Part shown: in pieces, positions 41,027 through 52,841 of the stretch
How the letters are laid out: each line of letters begins with the position of its first letter
Position numbering within the stretch: the stretch's first letter is position 1
Source: Cichorium intybus
Taxonomy: Eukaryota; Streptophyta; Magnoliopsida; Asterales; Asteraceae
Length of the DNA: 64,000 nucleotides
Direction of reading: 5' to 3'
Assembly: GCA_023525715.1 (NCBI GenBank)
Contig: CM042011.1
Span: forward strand, 63,624,354-63,688,353
Program-made: the position numbers and the translations under genes
The notes under the pieces: model-generated
The model's input: only the letters and a program-made list of their open reading frames with translations
Told to the model about the DNA's origin: nothing
The model's database searches: none

Positions 41027-42104
41027 ATCCCAACATCCCAATGCCAAACCCAAATCACTTTCGATTAGGCGAATATAACGTTAATTATTCGCCTAATTAT
41101 ACGTTTACGAGCTTACTTACGGGTTCATCTCCACCACCCCAATTTCCATAACCACCACCACCTTACCCATACCCACCTTTTCCACAACCCTTTCCATCAC
41201 CACCACCCGTGCAATCACCACCGATTACATAACCACCACCACAACCCGTGCAATCCCTCGATGATGTTGTCATGGAAACCCAACCACCACCCGAGTCGTC
41301 ATCATGGAAGAAAAAAAAGTCTTCCCGAAACAAGACAATGAACGCCAAGATGCAAATGTTCCTTGGACACAAGGTGAAGAAGTGGCGTTGGTGAAATCGT
41401 GGCTTGCTATTTCCACTGATTCTGAAAAAGGAAATAGTCAAAATGCTAAAGGGATGTGGGAGCGGATTTTGGCCCATTACCACGAAGCTATGGGTCGTGG
41501 AGCGTACCGAAATAACGAAGTGCTCACCGGGAAATGGCGGAAACTTTGCCACGATTGTACCAAGTTTAACTCAATCTTCAACAATCTGGTCAACCTTCGC
41601 CGAAACGGCGAAAACGAATTCAACAATTTCAACACCGCGATGGACCAATACGCTCGACAATTTGGAAAACTGTTTTCGCGTTCGAAAGCTTGGGATGTTA
41701 TGCGAAATGGTCCAAAATGGCTACTTGTTCCCAATTCTGCAGGCTCCAGTTCGTGATCTAAACGTGCGAGGGTCTCGGAATCCTATGATTACGCTTCCGA
41801 CGCTCGAGACCCGATCGACCTCGAGGACAACGCTCCACCAGAAGACCTGCCTACCCGCCCGATCGGTCGCAACCGAGCGAAACGAGCCGCCTCCGCCTCG
41901 TCATCTAAAGATCAAATCGGGGAGATGGTCGATGCTCTCGTTGAACAATTCCATCGCTTCAATAAAATTCAAGAAACGCGGTTGGATTTTCAAGTTTTGT
42001 GCGAATCGGGATTAAGTCATGATCGTGACCTCGATGCACTCGAGGCGATGAAAGACATCCATGACACCCATGACAGTCGCCATGTCAGCGACACGTTAGC
42101 ATGA
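41027..42104 (+). pseudogene. Harbinger-type Myb/trihelix-like protein, copy 1, broken
   Basis: ATG at 41027 opens MENDPNIPMPNPNHF, then a Pro-rich zone with stops and a frame change. From about 41304 a clear frame gives PWTQGEEVALVKSWLAISTD and GMWERILAHYHEAM, the tryptophan-spaced helices of a Myb/trihelix DNA-binding domain. After GSSS a TGA at 41754-41756 interrupts the frame, which then continues to 42104 with SKRARVSESYDYASD and a C-terminal NAM-associated type helix (MVDALVEQFHRFNKIQETRL). Copy 2 has a sense codon at the TGA position. Proteins of this type are often annotated as ORF2 of PIF/Harbinger transposons or as NAM-associated proteins. No DDE transposase is present. Confidence 0.65.
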
Positions 42105-42324
42105 CAACCCTAAACACACCTCAGGAAATGCAAGACAGCATCACACTCTTTTTAATTTCCAAGTCATCATTTTATTTTATGTTTTTTAAATTAAAATCAA
42201 ACATTATAAATTAATTTAAAAAACATAATACTAAAATTAAAGTAAAAAGACATTACATTAAATTAAAAAAATTAAAATAAAATAGATTAAACATTTCCTT
42301 CTATCTAGTTATCAAAATATTTTT

Positions 42325-43139
42325 TCCGAATTCTTTCTTTCATCGCCTCGATTGCCTCAAGGTCACACTTATTCCCCGATTTGCTCAAAACTTAAAAATT
42401 CAACTGTGTTTCTTGAATTTCGTTGAAGTGGAGGAATTGTTCAACGAGAGCATTGACCTTCTCCCCGACTCGAGCCGGCGATGACGAGGAGGAGGCGACT
42501 CGAGGTCGATCGGGTCTCAAGCGTCATCCCCGAGATCAATCGGGTCTCAAGCGTTGGAAGCGTAATCGTTGGATTCCGAGACCCTCGCACGTTTGGATCC
42601 AGAACTCGAGTCGGAATCGAGAACAAGTATCCATTTTGGACCAGTTTGCATAACATCCCAAGCTTTCAAATGCGAAAACGGTTTTCCAAATTGTCGAGCG
42701 TATTGGTCTATCGCAGTGTTGAAAGTGCTCGATTCGTTTTCACCGCTTCGGCAAAGGTTGACCAAGTTGTTGAAGATTGAGTTAAACTTGGTACAATCGT
42801 GGCAAAGTTTCCGTCATTTCTCGGTGAGCCCGTCATTGTTTCGGTACGCTCCACTTCCCATAGATTCGTGAAAATGGGCCAAAATCCGCTCCCACATCCC
42901 TTTAGCATTTTGACTATTTCATTTTTCGGAATTGGTGGAAATAGCGAGCCAAGATTTCACCAACGTCACTTCCTCATCTTGAGTCCAATGAACTTTTGCA
43001 TCTTGGGCGTTCCTTGTCTTGTTTCGGGAAGACTTTTTTTTTCTTCCGTGACGAAGACTCGGGTGGTGGTTTGGTTTCCATGACAATCTCATCGGGAGAT
43101 TGCACGGGTTGTGGTGGTGGTGATGGAATCGGTCGTAAT
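42325..43139 (-). pseudogene. Myb/trihelix-like protein, inverted copy 2, truncated
   Basis: Reverse-complement relative of 41190-42060, tail-to-tail with copy 1 across about 220 bp. Recognisable pieces include WTQDEEVTLVKSWLAIST, GSKRARVSESNDYAS and LNEIQ-like C-terminal text, spread over more than one frame with stops. Its 5' end, including the start codon, is cut off where copia element A begins at 43140. The missing part should lie beyond the right edge of the window, past the nested elements. Confidence 0.6.
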
Positions 43140-43922
43140 TGAAAGGTTTTCTGCAAACCATGAACTAAATAACCTAAGTTCACATGCAACCTATGAGGAT
43201 CTATGTTTTCTTCTAATTGAACATATAACAAAACCTAAAAGCCATAAGAAAATTAACTAAAAGAATAAAATTAGAAAAAACCAACCTTTTAGAATTTTCT
43301 GGAAGCTAAGCAGCAAAAGTATCCTGCCTCAAATGAAAGTCACACCCAAGCTAGAGGAGAGGAGAGCGAAAATCCAGAGAGAGTTCAGAGGGAATTGGCG
43401 AAAAATAATGATGCATGGGAACCCCTATTTATAGTTTCCAAATGGCCAGTTGATAAACCTTAGAGATAAACCTTTTTGAATTCAAATAAGATAAACCTTT
43501 TATCTTATAATTCAAACTCTATTTATCCTTAATATATTAATTTCGAAATGTATATATATATCCATATATATTTTCGAATTCAACTGGTCACTACACACTG
43601 CCACTTACTCAACTATTGAATAATTACAGTTTCAGTCCCTGCACCTTTAATTAATTAAATTAATCACCAAATTAAATCTAATTAATTCCAGATTAATTTC
43701 TAATTAATTAATATAGTTTCTAATTAATATATTATGACTTTAATATATTAATAAACCACATATTTAATTCCTGTTGATTTATTAATCCCATAATAAATCA
43801 ACCTTTCTCTCTACCAAATTTTCTACCAAACCTCCAGCCATGAGGGCAACCCAAATGGACTGTGCTTCTATTAATTAGGTAAATACTAATTATTAGTCAT
43901 GGCTTAGACACCTAATCCAACA
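43140..43922 (-). repeat. 3' LTR of element A, 783 bp
   Basis: Plus-strand ends TGAAAGG and TCCAACA. On the minus strand ACTATAAATAGG (plus 43427-43438) is the TATA box. Confidence 0.9.
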
Positions 43923-43935
43923 GTCTCCCACTTGG
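43923..43935 (-). promoter_or_regulatory. polypurine tract of element A
   Basis: Minus strand CCAAGTGGGAGAC directly before the 3' LTR. Confidence 0.85.
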
Positions 43936-44762
43936 ATAAGTCTATGACTATAATTACCGATTTAACCTCTAATTAACTAGCACTTGTAGCTTCCTAGAAA
44001 CCAATGCCAAACTCTGATCTAATCAGTCCTGTCTATAGATAAGTGATCTGATGATCCTCCGTCCAACAAGATATTTTTCAGACTCAAGACATGGATAAAA
44101 TCAATCTGGTCTGATTCACTGTTCCTCGATTTCCGATTTGCATATGACTCTTAGACTACCAAGTTAGTCCCGGTTGGCCAACCATTTTAGTCAACTTCAA
44201 AATCATCGAGAGGCCTACAGATATCTGTTCCCCGTTAGGGTCAAGGGACGAATAAACTTTGACTCACATACTTATGTCTTTTACCAGACAAATTACTCAC
44301 AACAACACGTTTTATAACACCGAGTTACTGATGCGTTTTCGTATTATCAATGAACAACCGTCTAGTAAATCATAACTCATATGTCTTAGCTTAAAGATCA
44401 AAAGATATTATCGTCTCAACATTGCTCGTGATGAAATCCATGAAGCAATCCATTGAGCGCGGGTTTATCCAATACTCAAATCTCCATTTCCAAGTACTCA
44501 CGAATGTTGCAGCAATCTCATTGCTATGTCTAACTCCTTAGACAATCTATAACTAATTCGTGACAGTCTTACTTCATACTTACTCCCTAAAAAGTATGAG
44601 CGACTGTGGATATTTGAATAATCCAATTATTCAGGAAGTAAACATGCCAAATAAAACACAATGATAAAGTATTGACAAAAGTAGTAAACCATAATAAATC
44701 TCTATTATTAAATCACACGAGTCAAATACAATACATTATTACAAGTTTCGAAACCATCTAAT

Positions 44763-47700
44763 TTATATAAACTTTATATCATCTCTTAATCCAATGCTCC
44801 TAGCATGCTGATTATGCTTAATCCTACTCAGAGCTTTTGTCAAGGGATCTGCAGGATTTTCTTCCGATGATACCCTCTTTACCAAGAGTTGACCTTCTTC
44901 TACCTTATGCGTTATGTAGTGGTACTTTCTGTCGATATGCCTGGACTTTCCATGGTCTCACGGTTCCTTTGTCAAGGCTACCGCACCTTCGTTATCGCAG
45001 AACAGTTCCACGGGCTCCTGAATACTTGGGACTACTCCAAGGTCCCCGATAAAGTTCTTCAGCCAAGTCGCTTCCTTTGATGCTTCACTTGCTGCTATGT
45101 ATTCTGATTCGCACGTAGAATCAGCCACCGTATCCTGCTTGGAACTTTTCCAAGTTACCGCTTCTCCGTTCAGAAGGAATACCCAGCCTGACTGAGACCG
45201 ACCACTGTCTCTATCCGTCTGAAAGCTAGCATCCGTATATCCTTCAACTCTCAAGGTATCACTGCCTCCAAGGACTAACACCATGTCCTTTGTCCTTCGC
45301 AGGTACTTGAGTATGTTTTTCACAGCTATCCAATGTGCCCTTCCAGGGTTTCCATGGTACCGACTGACCATGCTTAGAGCAAAGGCCACGTCAGGGCGAG
45401 TACACGTCATAGCGTACATGATCGACCCCACAGTCGAAGCGTAAGGTACCCGACTCATTGAGTCTTACTCAATTTTGCATTACTTTGGATAGGTAGCTCT
45501 CCCTTCTTGGAATTTTCCATACTAAACCTTTTCAGTACCTTTTCCAAGTATGTACCCTGACTAAGTCCAATTAGTCTCTTCTTCCTATCTCTCAATATTC
45601 TTATCCCGAGAATATAGGCAGCCTCTCCTAGGTCCTTCATGGCGAAACATTTCCCAAGCCAAGCCTTGACATCTTGCAAGGTTGGAATATCGTTTCCCAT
45701 GAGCAGTATGTCATCGACATACAGCACCAGAAAGGTGACTATACTCCCACTAGCCTTGACATATACGCAGGACTCATCCTCGCTTCTAGCGAAACCAAAC
45801 TCTTTGACTTTCTCATGGAAACAAAGATTCCAGCTGCGAGAAGCTTGCTTCAATCCGTAGATTGATCTCTCAAGCTTACACACCTTATTAGGATACTTTG
45901 CATCGACAAAACCCTCTGGCTGATTCATGTAAACATCCTCAGTCAACTTTCCATTAAGGAAAGCGGTTTTGACGTCCATCTGCCAGTTTTCATAGTCATG
46001 AAATGGAGCTATGGCCAGCATAATCCTAATAGACTTTATCTTGGCTACTGGTGAGAAGGTCTCGTCATAGTCAATCCCTGGGGTTTGAGTAAAGCCCTTC
46101 GCAACCAGTCTTACCTTGAAAGTGTGTACCTTTCCTTCTATGTCGGTCTTCTTCTTGAAGATCCATTTGCACCTGACTGTCTTTCGACCCGGTACATTAT
46201 CAACCCAGTTCTAAACTTGATTGTCATACATGGACTTGATCTCGCTATCCATGGCCTCTTTCCACTTGGAAGACTCAGGGCCCGCCACTGCTTCCTGGTA
46301 GTTAGCTGGTTCATCCAAATTTATCAGTGTCCTATCACTGAGAAACATGTCCCCATCCAAAGTTATATGGAAACCATAAAACTCGGGTGGCATGCTAACC
46401 CTACCGGAACGCCTAAGAGGTAAGGATACATCTGTCGGACCAACAGGAACTTCTTCCTCATGTTGGTTGCTAGATTCTCCTAAGGTTGCGTCATCTGATG
46501 ACTCTTGAATTTCTTCCAGATCAATGGTACTCCCACTGTCCTCTTTGAATATGAGCTCTCTCACTCGAAAGACCGCTCGTCTAGCTACAACGACCACGTC
46601 CTCGCTCTGTCTGTAGAATAGATATCCAAAGGACTATTTGGGATAACCAAGGAAGAAACACCTTTCGCTTCTTTCTGCGAGTTTGTCTTGAGTCTCTCGT
46701 CTAACGAAAGCCTCACAACCCCAGACTTTGATATGTGCCAACGAGGGAACTTTCCCCGTCCACATTTCATGAGGTGTTTTAGCAACCTTTTTAGTAGGGA
46801 CAAGATTGAGGATATGGGCGGCAGTCTCTAAGGCATACCCCCAGAAGTGAATGGGAAGTGAAGCTCGACTCATCATGGAACGGACCATGTCCAACAGGGT
46901 TCGGTTGTGCCTCTCTGCAACACCGTTCAACTGTGGTGTCCTGGGAGGTGTCAACTGCGAAACTATTCCGCATTCCTTTAGATAGTCTAGGAACTCGATA
47001 CTTAGATACTCTCCGCCTCTGTCGGACCTGAGCATCTTTATCTTCCTGCCTAATTGATTCTCTACCTCGTTCTTAAACTCTTTGAACTTTTCAAAGGTGT
47101 CCGACTTGTGCTTGATCAAGTAGATATAACCGTATCTACTAAAATCGTCGGTAAAGGTCACGTAGAACCGCGTGCCATCCTTTGTGGTTGATCTGAATGG
47201 ACCACACACATCCGTGTGAATGATGTCCAGCAGACCCTCACCTTATTCAAAAGAGCATTTGAAAGGTGATTTAGTCATCTTGCCCAACAGACAAGATTCA
47301 CATACATCATCCGACCTGAGGTCGAATGATTCCAACACTCCATCCTTTTGGAGTTGGGCGATGCGTTTCTTGCTGATGTGCCCGAGCCGACTATGCCACA
47401 GACATGCCTTTTCTACACCACTAGTAGAATCAATATAATTTACACTATGTCCTAAATTGTCAACACATTCAACAGTTTCATACACACCATCACAAGGATA
47501 AGCAGTAAAAATAAAAATACCATTTTTGAAAACATAAATCGAACCAATTTTATTATCAAAAGAAAATTGAAATCCTTGTCTGAACAATGCGTGAAATGAA
47601 ACAATGTTTCTTGCCATTTCTGGCAAATAGCAACAATTAATTAACTCTATACTAACATCAATACTAAGCACTAAACTGTAAACGCCGATCTTGGTAACAG

Positions 47701-48760
47701 GGGACGATCTCCTATTTCCCATGATCAAGTTCAGTCTACCGTGCTCCACCTCCTTGCTTTCCTTTAGGCCTTGCAGATCAGAACAAATGTGAAAACTACA
47801 TCCTGTATCAAGGACCCAAGAATTAGAAGATGGTGAGTTTTTAGAGATAGTATATATACTTGCTGTCGATGGCTTTACTTTCCCATCCTTGACATCCTGC
47901 AAGTATTTGGGGCAACTTCTCTTCCAATGGCCCTTCTCTTTGCAGTAGAAACAGTTGGCTTCATCGGGGTTGGCCACACAAGGAATCTGGGAAGACTTGG
48001 TTCTCGAGCCATTGCTTGATGACCCGACCTGAACCTTTTCCCTCCAATTTTGCTTAGGAGGGCCCTTCCTCTTCTTTCCTTTGCCACTTCCAATGGCTAG
48101 GACGGGCTGATTAACCGAGGGTACACTTTTACCCTTCATCCCGTCCTCAGCAACTCGAAGCATGCGATGCAATTCAGTCAGGTTAGCCTGATTATTGTTC
48201 AAATGATAAGTCAGCCTGAACTGGTCATAAGAACTCGGTAGGGAGTTAAGCACTATATCAACGGCCAATTCCTCCGGTACAGGCATCACAAGCTTTCTAA
48301 GCCGCTCCACGTAACCTTACATTCTTTGCACATGAGCGCAGATGGACTCTCCATCTTTAGGTTTGCTGTTCGTGAAGTCCTTGACTACCTCGCACCTCTC
48401 GATGCACTCTTGCTTGCGGAACTTTTCCGCAAGCTCCTTGTGCATCTTAAAGGGCCAGTAGTCTTCGTATATCATTTGCAATTCGGGGTTCATTGTGGCG
48501 ATCATGATGCAGGCCACTTTGGTCGCATCATCAGAATGTTTTTGGTACGAGGCAATTTCCTCGGGAGTAGCAGTTTCAGGGTCAACATCGACAAGCTCAG
48601 TCTCGAGAACATACTCTTTGTTCTCGTACCTCAGAGCCATCTTGATGTTTCTAATCCAGTCATTGTAGTTTGTCCCGTTCAATTGAACCTTGGAACACAG
48701 TGAGAGGATAGAGGGAACACTGGAGTTTGAGTGGGGAGCGGATTGATCAGCAGAAGACAT
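44763..48760 (-). pseudogene. copia gag-pol of element A, several nonsense codons and a deletion
   Basis: One frame covers gag to RT: MSSADQSAPHSNSS at 48760, gag with a CCHC knuckle (CFYCKEKGHWKRSC), protease (LDTGCSFHIC), GAG-pre-integrase (LWHSRLGHIS, CESC), integrase (HTDVCGPF, RSDRGGEY, PQLNGVAERHNRT) and RT (FLVLYVDDILLMG). In-frame stops interrupt it at about 48312, 47243, 46634 and 46211. Around 45458 a deletion removes roughly ten codons and shifts the frame; RNase H then continues (STCESEYIAASEASKE, LFCDNEGAVALTKEP) to another TGA near 44957, beyond which homology goes on to 44763. Two stops sit where the sister fragment or family has CAG and CGA, so C-to-T change is likely. It cannot encode a working enzyme. 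Confidence 0.9.
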
Positions 48761-49087
48761 CTATAAAAGAATGTAAGTTTAATTAGATACTTGTCGGTCC
48801 TTATAATAACCCAATATAAAATAAGGCTAGGATCCAACTATAACAATTTGCAACATAGAAGAGGGATGCCGTAATCTATAAGCAAATTTTATAAAGGTAG
48901 GCGAATGACGATTCAGCCAATTCCACCGCGGAAAAATAATCTTATTATAAATGGAATTCCTAGTTTCTTTTGAGATTTATTGAACTGTTCAATAGCATGT
49001 TTAATCTCGGATATGCCCCACCGTTTGTGACTGGGATGCCGAGGATCACAAACCGGGTGTGAATAACCATGCAAATTAGCTTGGTAC

Positions 49088-49246
49088 TCTCGGGGTCTAT
49101 TATCATCTCAAATTTATGTGCCGGTAAACCACACACGCTCCATCAACAATGATAACACCCGAGACACCCATTGCAACTCTTTATGAACCTCCATTGGTGT
49201 GCCGGTAAACCACACACGCTCCACCAACGTTTCATAAAGTGCAATG
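49088..49246 (-). other. two paralogous structured hairpins in leader of element A
   Basis: On the minus strand, hairpin S1 (49246-49169) has outer stem CATTGCA/TGCAATG, middle stem CTTTATGAA/TTCATAAAG and inner stem TTGGTG/CACCAA. Hairpin S2 (49164-49088) has outer TCTCGGG/CCCGAGA, middle TTATCAT/ATGATAA and inner TTGATG/CATAAA (one mismatch). Both share an identical 22-nt apical core: a GAGCG bulge, then TGT/GCA and TGG/CCG pairs around a TTTA loop. They lie about 330-490 nt upstream of the gag start. See findings. Confidence 0.8.
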
Positions 49247-50100
49247 TGCAATTTCATGGGTTAGCATCAAATTCACATTTTTCCTAAAGTAACTAGATTG
49301 GGATTTTGTAAATGGTTCTAGTACTTTGATCATTATACTTTTAATGATTAAGCGGTTCTGTCAAACCCGTTCGGCTAACGACCCTCCACTGATCAGGCGA
49401 GCGGTGGGTGAGAGTGTTCACCCATTAGACTACCATTTTATAGGCAGTCTCCTTATACCCACTTTATAGACCAGCTTCGTGAATGAGGCCTACTATTGAT
49501 TTGACTAACCAAATTTATCTCATATATATAGTATTAACTTTTAATAACATATATAAGATGTATTTTAAAACCCTTTAAAATATTCAAGGTTTATCTTTTA
49601 ATATTACCAAATTTAACAATTAAATTTTAAATTAAATTAAACCATAAAATCGATTTAATCAATTTTAATTACCAATTAATTAAATTAATTAAACCTAAAT
49701 ATTTTAAACATTTTAAAAAAAAATTCTGGATTTTTCTATTAATTTTCGACAATTTAAAATTAATTGAATCCTTTTTGAATTATCTTTTAATTAACAATTA
49801 ATTAAATTAATTCAAATGAAAATAGGTTTATCCAAATTAATCAAATTAATTAAAACCTATCCTTAAACCCCTAAATTTTGATTTCAAGAAAAAAAAAAGG
49901 TTTAAGGTTATCCATTTAATTAACAAATAAAGTTACCAAAAATAGAAAACTTCCTAAAACCCTAATGCCAGATTTCGAAATTAGCAAGGGGGATTAGGGT
50001 TTCCAAAACCCTAATCCAAGAAATCGATCCACATATAAATTAGGGTTTATAGGCTTTAAACCCTAAAACAGTTATATCAATTCAATAAGAAAACAGAACA

Positions 50101-50113
50101 GGCTCTGATACCA
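50101..50113 (-). promoter_or_regulatory. primer-binding site of element A
   Basis: Minus strand TGGTATCAGAGCC, one base inside the 5' LTR. The region 48761-50100 between it and gag is untranslated leader. Confidence 0.92.
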
Positions 50114-50114
50114 C

Positions 50115-50737
50115 TGAAAGGTTTTCTGCAAACCATGAACTAAATAACCTAAGTTCACATGCAACCTATGAGGATCTATGTTTTCTTCTAATTGAACATA
50201 TAACAAAACCTAAAGGCCATAAGAAAATTAACTAAAAGAATAAAATTAGAAAAAACCAACCTTTTAGAATTTTCTGGAAGCTAAGCAGCAGAAGTATCCT
50301 GCCTCAAATGAAAGTCACACCCAAGCTAGAGGAGAGGAGATCGAAAATCCAGAGAGAGTTCAGAGGGAATTGGCGAAAAATAATGATGCCTGGGAACCCC
50401 TATTTATAGTTTCCAAATGGCCAGTTGATAAACCTTAGAGATAAACCTTTTTGAATTCAAATAAGATAAACCTTTTATCTTATAATTCAAACTCTATTTA
50501 TCCTTAATATATTAATTTCGAAATGTATATATATCCATATATATTTTCAAATTCAACTGGTCACTACACACTGCCACTTACTCAACTATTGAATAATTAT
50601 AATTTCAGTCCCTGCACCTTTAATTAATTAAATTAATCACCAAATTAAATCTAATTAATTCCAGATTAATTTCTAATTAATTAATATAGTTTCTAATTAA
50701 TATATTATGACTTTAATATATTAATAAACCATATATT
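50115..50737 (-). repeat. 5' LTR of element A, interrupted
   Basis: Matches 43140 to about 43765 of the left LTR, then stops at 50737, where element B's LTR begins in the opposite orientation. The remaining 150-160 bp should resume after element B, outside the window. Confidence 0.9.
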
Positions 50738-51493
50738 TGTTGGATTAGGTGTCTAAGCCATGACTAATAATTTGTATTTACCTAATTGATAGAAGCAAAG
50801 TCCATTTGGGTTGCCCTCATAGCTGGAGGTTTGGTAGAAAGTTCGGTAGAGAGAAAAGGTTGATTTATTATATGACTAATAAATCAAGATATTGTTTGTT
50901 AATATATTATGGAGATAATATATTAATTAGAAACAATGTTATTTGATTAATAATTAATCAGAAATTAATTGGATTGATTTCTATGGCATTAATTAGATTA
51001 ATCAGGAAGTCAGGGATTAAAGTCGTACAAATTCAATAGTTGAATTGCGGCGTGCGACGCGCCAATGTAAAGGCCGCGACGCGCGTACATATTCGTACGA
51101 ATTCAATAGTTGAATTGCGGCGCGCGGCGCGCCAATGTAAAGGCCGCGACGCGCGTACGTATAATCCGGAAAATGGCTGACGGCTAGGGTTTCTTGTTTC
51201 CCTATAAATAGGGAACCCTAGGCCTCATTATTGTTGCTCATTTTTTCTATTATTCTCTCTGGAATTTTCGTCCACCCTCTGGCTCCCTGGGTGTGATCTC
51301 ATTTGAGGCAGGACACTTGTGCTGCTTAGCTTCAAGATTAAAACTAAAGGTTAGTTTTTCTGATTTATTCTTGTAGTTAATTTTTGTTTGGCCTTTAGGA
51401 ATTAGTTACATGTTCAAAGAAAGAAAACATAGATCTTTTCTAGGTTGCATGTGAACTTAGGTTATTTAGTTCATGGTTGTGGAAAACCTTTCA
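50738..51493 (+). repeat. 5' LTR of element B, 756 bp
   Basis: Begins TGTTGGATTAGG and ends AAAACCTTTCA. Ends resemble those of A, but the middle differs. U3 holds a 70-bp tandem duplication (51024-51163), and CCCTATAAATAGGG at about 51200-51213 is a strong TATA box. Confidence 0.9.
51024..51163 (+). repeat. 70-bp tandem duplication in U3 of element B
   Basis: Two consecutive 70-bp units, each ATTCAATAGTTGAATTGCGG followed by a GC-rich block (GCGACGCGCC in one, GCGGCGCGCC in the other) and AAAGGCCGCGACGCGCGTAC. They lie about 40 bp upstream of the TATA box, where LTR enhancers are usually found. Confidence 0.9.
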
Positions 51494-51494
51494 G

Positions 51495-51506
51495 TGGTAT
51501 CAGAGC
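51495..51506 (+). promoter_or_regulatory. primer-binding site of element B
   Basis: TGGTATCAGAGC one base after the LTR end. Confidence 0.9.
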
Positions 51507-52379
51507 GTTTGGTTGTTTTCTTATTGAATTGTTGTAATAGTTTTCCTAAAATTAGGGTTTATGTTTATAAATCCTTTGGGCCTGATTTCGATTTTGGGGT
51601 TTAGGGTTTTTGAAACCCTAGCCCCTTCCCCCTTCTTTTTCGATTTTCCTGGTTAGGGTTTTAGGAGGTTTTCTATTTTTGGTAACTTTAATTGGTTAAT
51701 TAAATGGATAACCTTAAACCCAGTTTGTTTGAATTCGATAATTAGGGGTTTAAGATAGGTTTAAATTGATTTGATTAATTTGGAAAAACCTATCTACATT
51801 TGAATTAATTTAATTAATTGTTTAATTAAAAGATAATTCAAGGGATTTAATTTAATTTTGATTTAATGGTTAAATTTCGAAAATTAAAGGATAAATCCTA
51901 AAATATTATAAAAGGTTTAAAATATCTAGATTTAATTAATTTAATTAATAGTTTAATTAAAAGATAAATTAAATCAAATTTAAAGGTTTAATTTAATTTG
52001 AAATTAATAGTTAAATTTCAGGAAATTAAAAGATAAACCAGGAATATTTTAAAAGATTTAAAATACATCTTATATATATTATTAAAGGTTAATACTATAT
52101 GTATAAGATAAATTGGTTAGTCAAATCATTAGTAGGCCTCATTCACGAAGCTGGTCTATAAAGTGGGTATAAAGAGACTACCTATAAAATGGCGGTCTAA
52201 TGGGTGTTCACTCTCACCCACCGCTCGCCTGATCAGTGGAGGGTCGTTAGCCGAACAGTTTTGATAGGACCGCTTAATCATTAAAAGTATAATGATCAAA
52301 GTGCTAGATCCCGTATAGGAATTCCCAATCTAGTTACTTTAGAAAAAATGTGAATTTGATGCTAACCCATGAAATTGCA

Positions 52380-52538
52380 CATTGCACTTTATGAAACGTT
52401 GGTGGAGCGTGTGTGGGTTACCGACACACCAATGGGGGTTCATAAAGAGTGGCAATGGGTTTCTCGGGTGTTATCATTGTTGATGGAGCGTGTGTGGTTA
52501 ACCGGCACATCAATTTGAGATGATAATGGACCCCGAGA
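52380..52538 (+). other. two paralogous structured hairpins in leader of element B
   Basis: S1 at 52380-52457 and S2 at 52462-52538, positional counterparts of those in A. In S1 the apical core has GGTTACC and an ACA in place of GCA, which turns a T-G wobble into a T-A pair. In S2 the inner stem is the perfect TTGATG/CATCAA and the loop is TTAA. Middle and outer stems are preserved. They lie about 300-460 nt upstream of the presumed gag start at 52842. Confidence 0.8.
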
Positions 52539-52841
52539 GTACCAAGCTAATTTGCATGGTTATTTACACCCGGTTTGTGATCCTCGGCATCCCAGTCGCA
52601 AACGGTAGGGCATATCCGAGATTAAACATGCCATTGAACAGTTCAATGAATCTCACAGATCTAGGAATTTCATAAGACTGAAATTGATAAAAGTTATCTA
52701 CCTTAATGACCACTGTGTTGTGACTACGACATCCCTCTTCACAGCATAGTTGGGGTATTTTGGATCCTAGCCTTGTTAAATAATATATATTGGGTAATTA
52801 TTTAAAAGGATTAATTAAACGAATAAATTCAAATTTTATAT

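Larger units (their letters stand above)
43140..50737 (-). mobile_element. copia element A (Angela/Tork type), decayed, LTR split
   Basis: Minus orientation. The left (3') LTR at 43140-43922 is complete. The right (5') LTR from 50115 is cut at 50737 by element B. Between them are a polypurine tract, a broken gag-pol (44763-48760), a leader of about 1.34 kb and an iMet primer site. LTR comparison by eye shows roughly 8-10 differences over about 620 bp, including a 2-bp indel, so it is clearly older than the gypsy element nested above it. Confidence 0.9.

Noticed and set aside
47220..48703. Plus-strand frames such as 48326-48703
   Set aside because: Antisense shadows of element A gag.
49088..52538. 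Leader hairpins as known self-cleaving ribozymes
   Set aside because: No CTGATGA plus GAAA hammerhead core; the loop does not fit the twister consensus I recall. Not ruled out experimentally.
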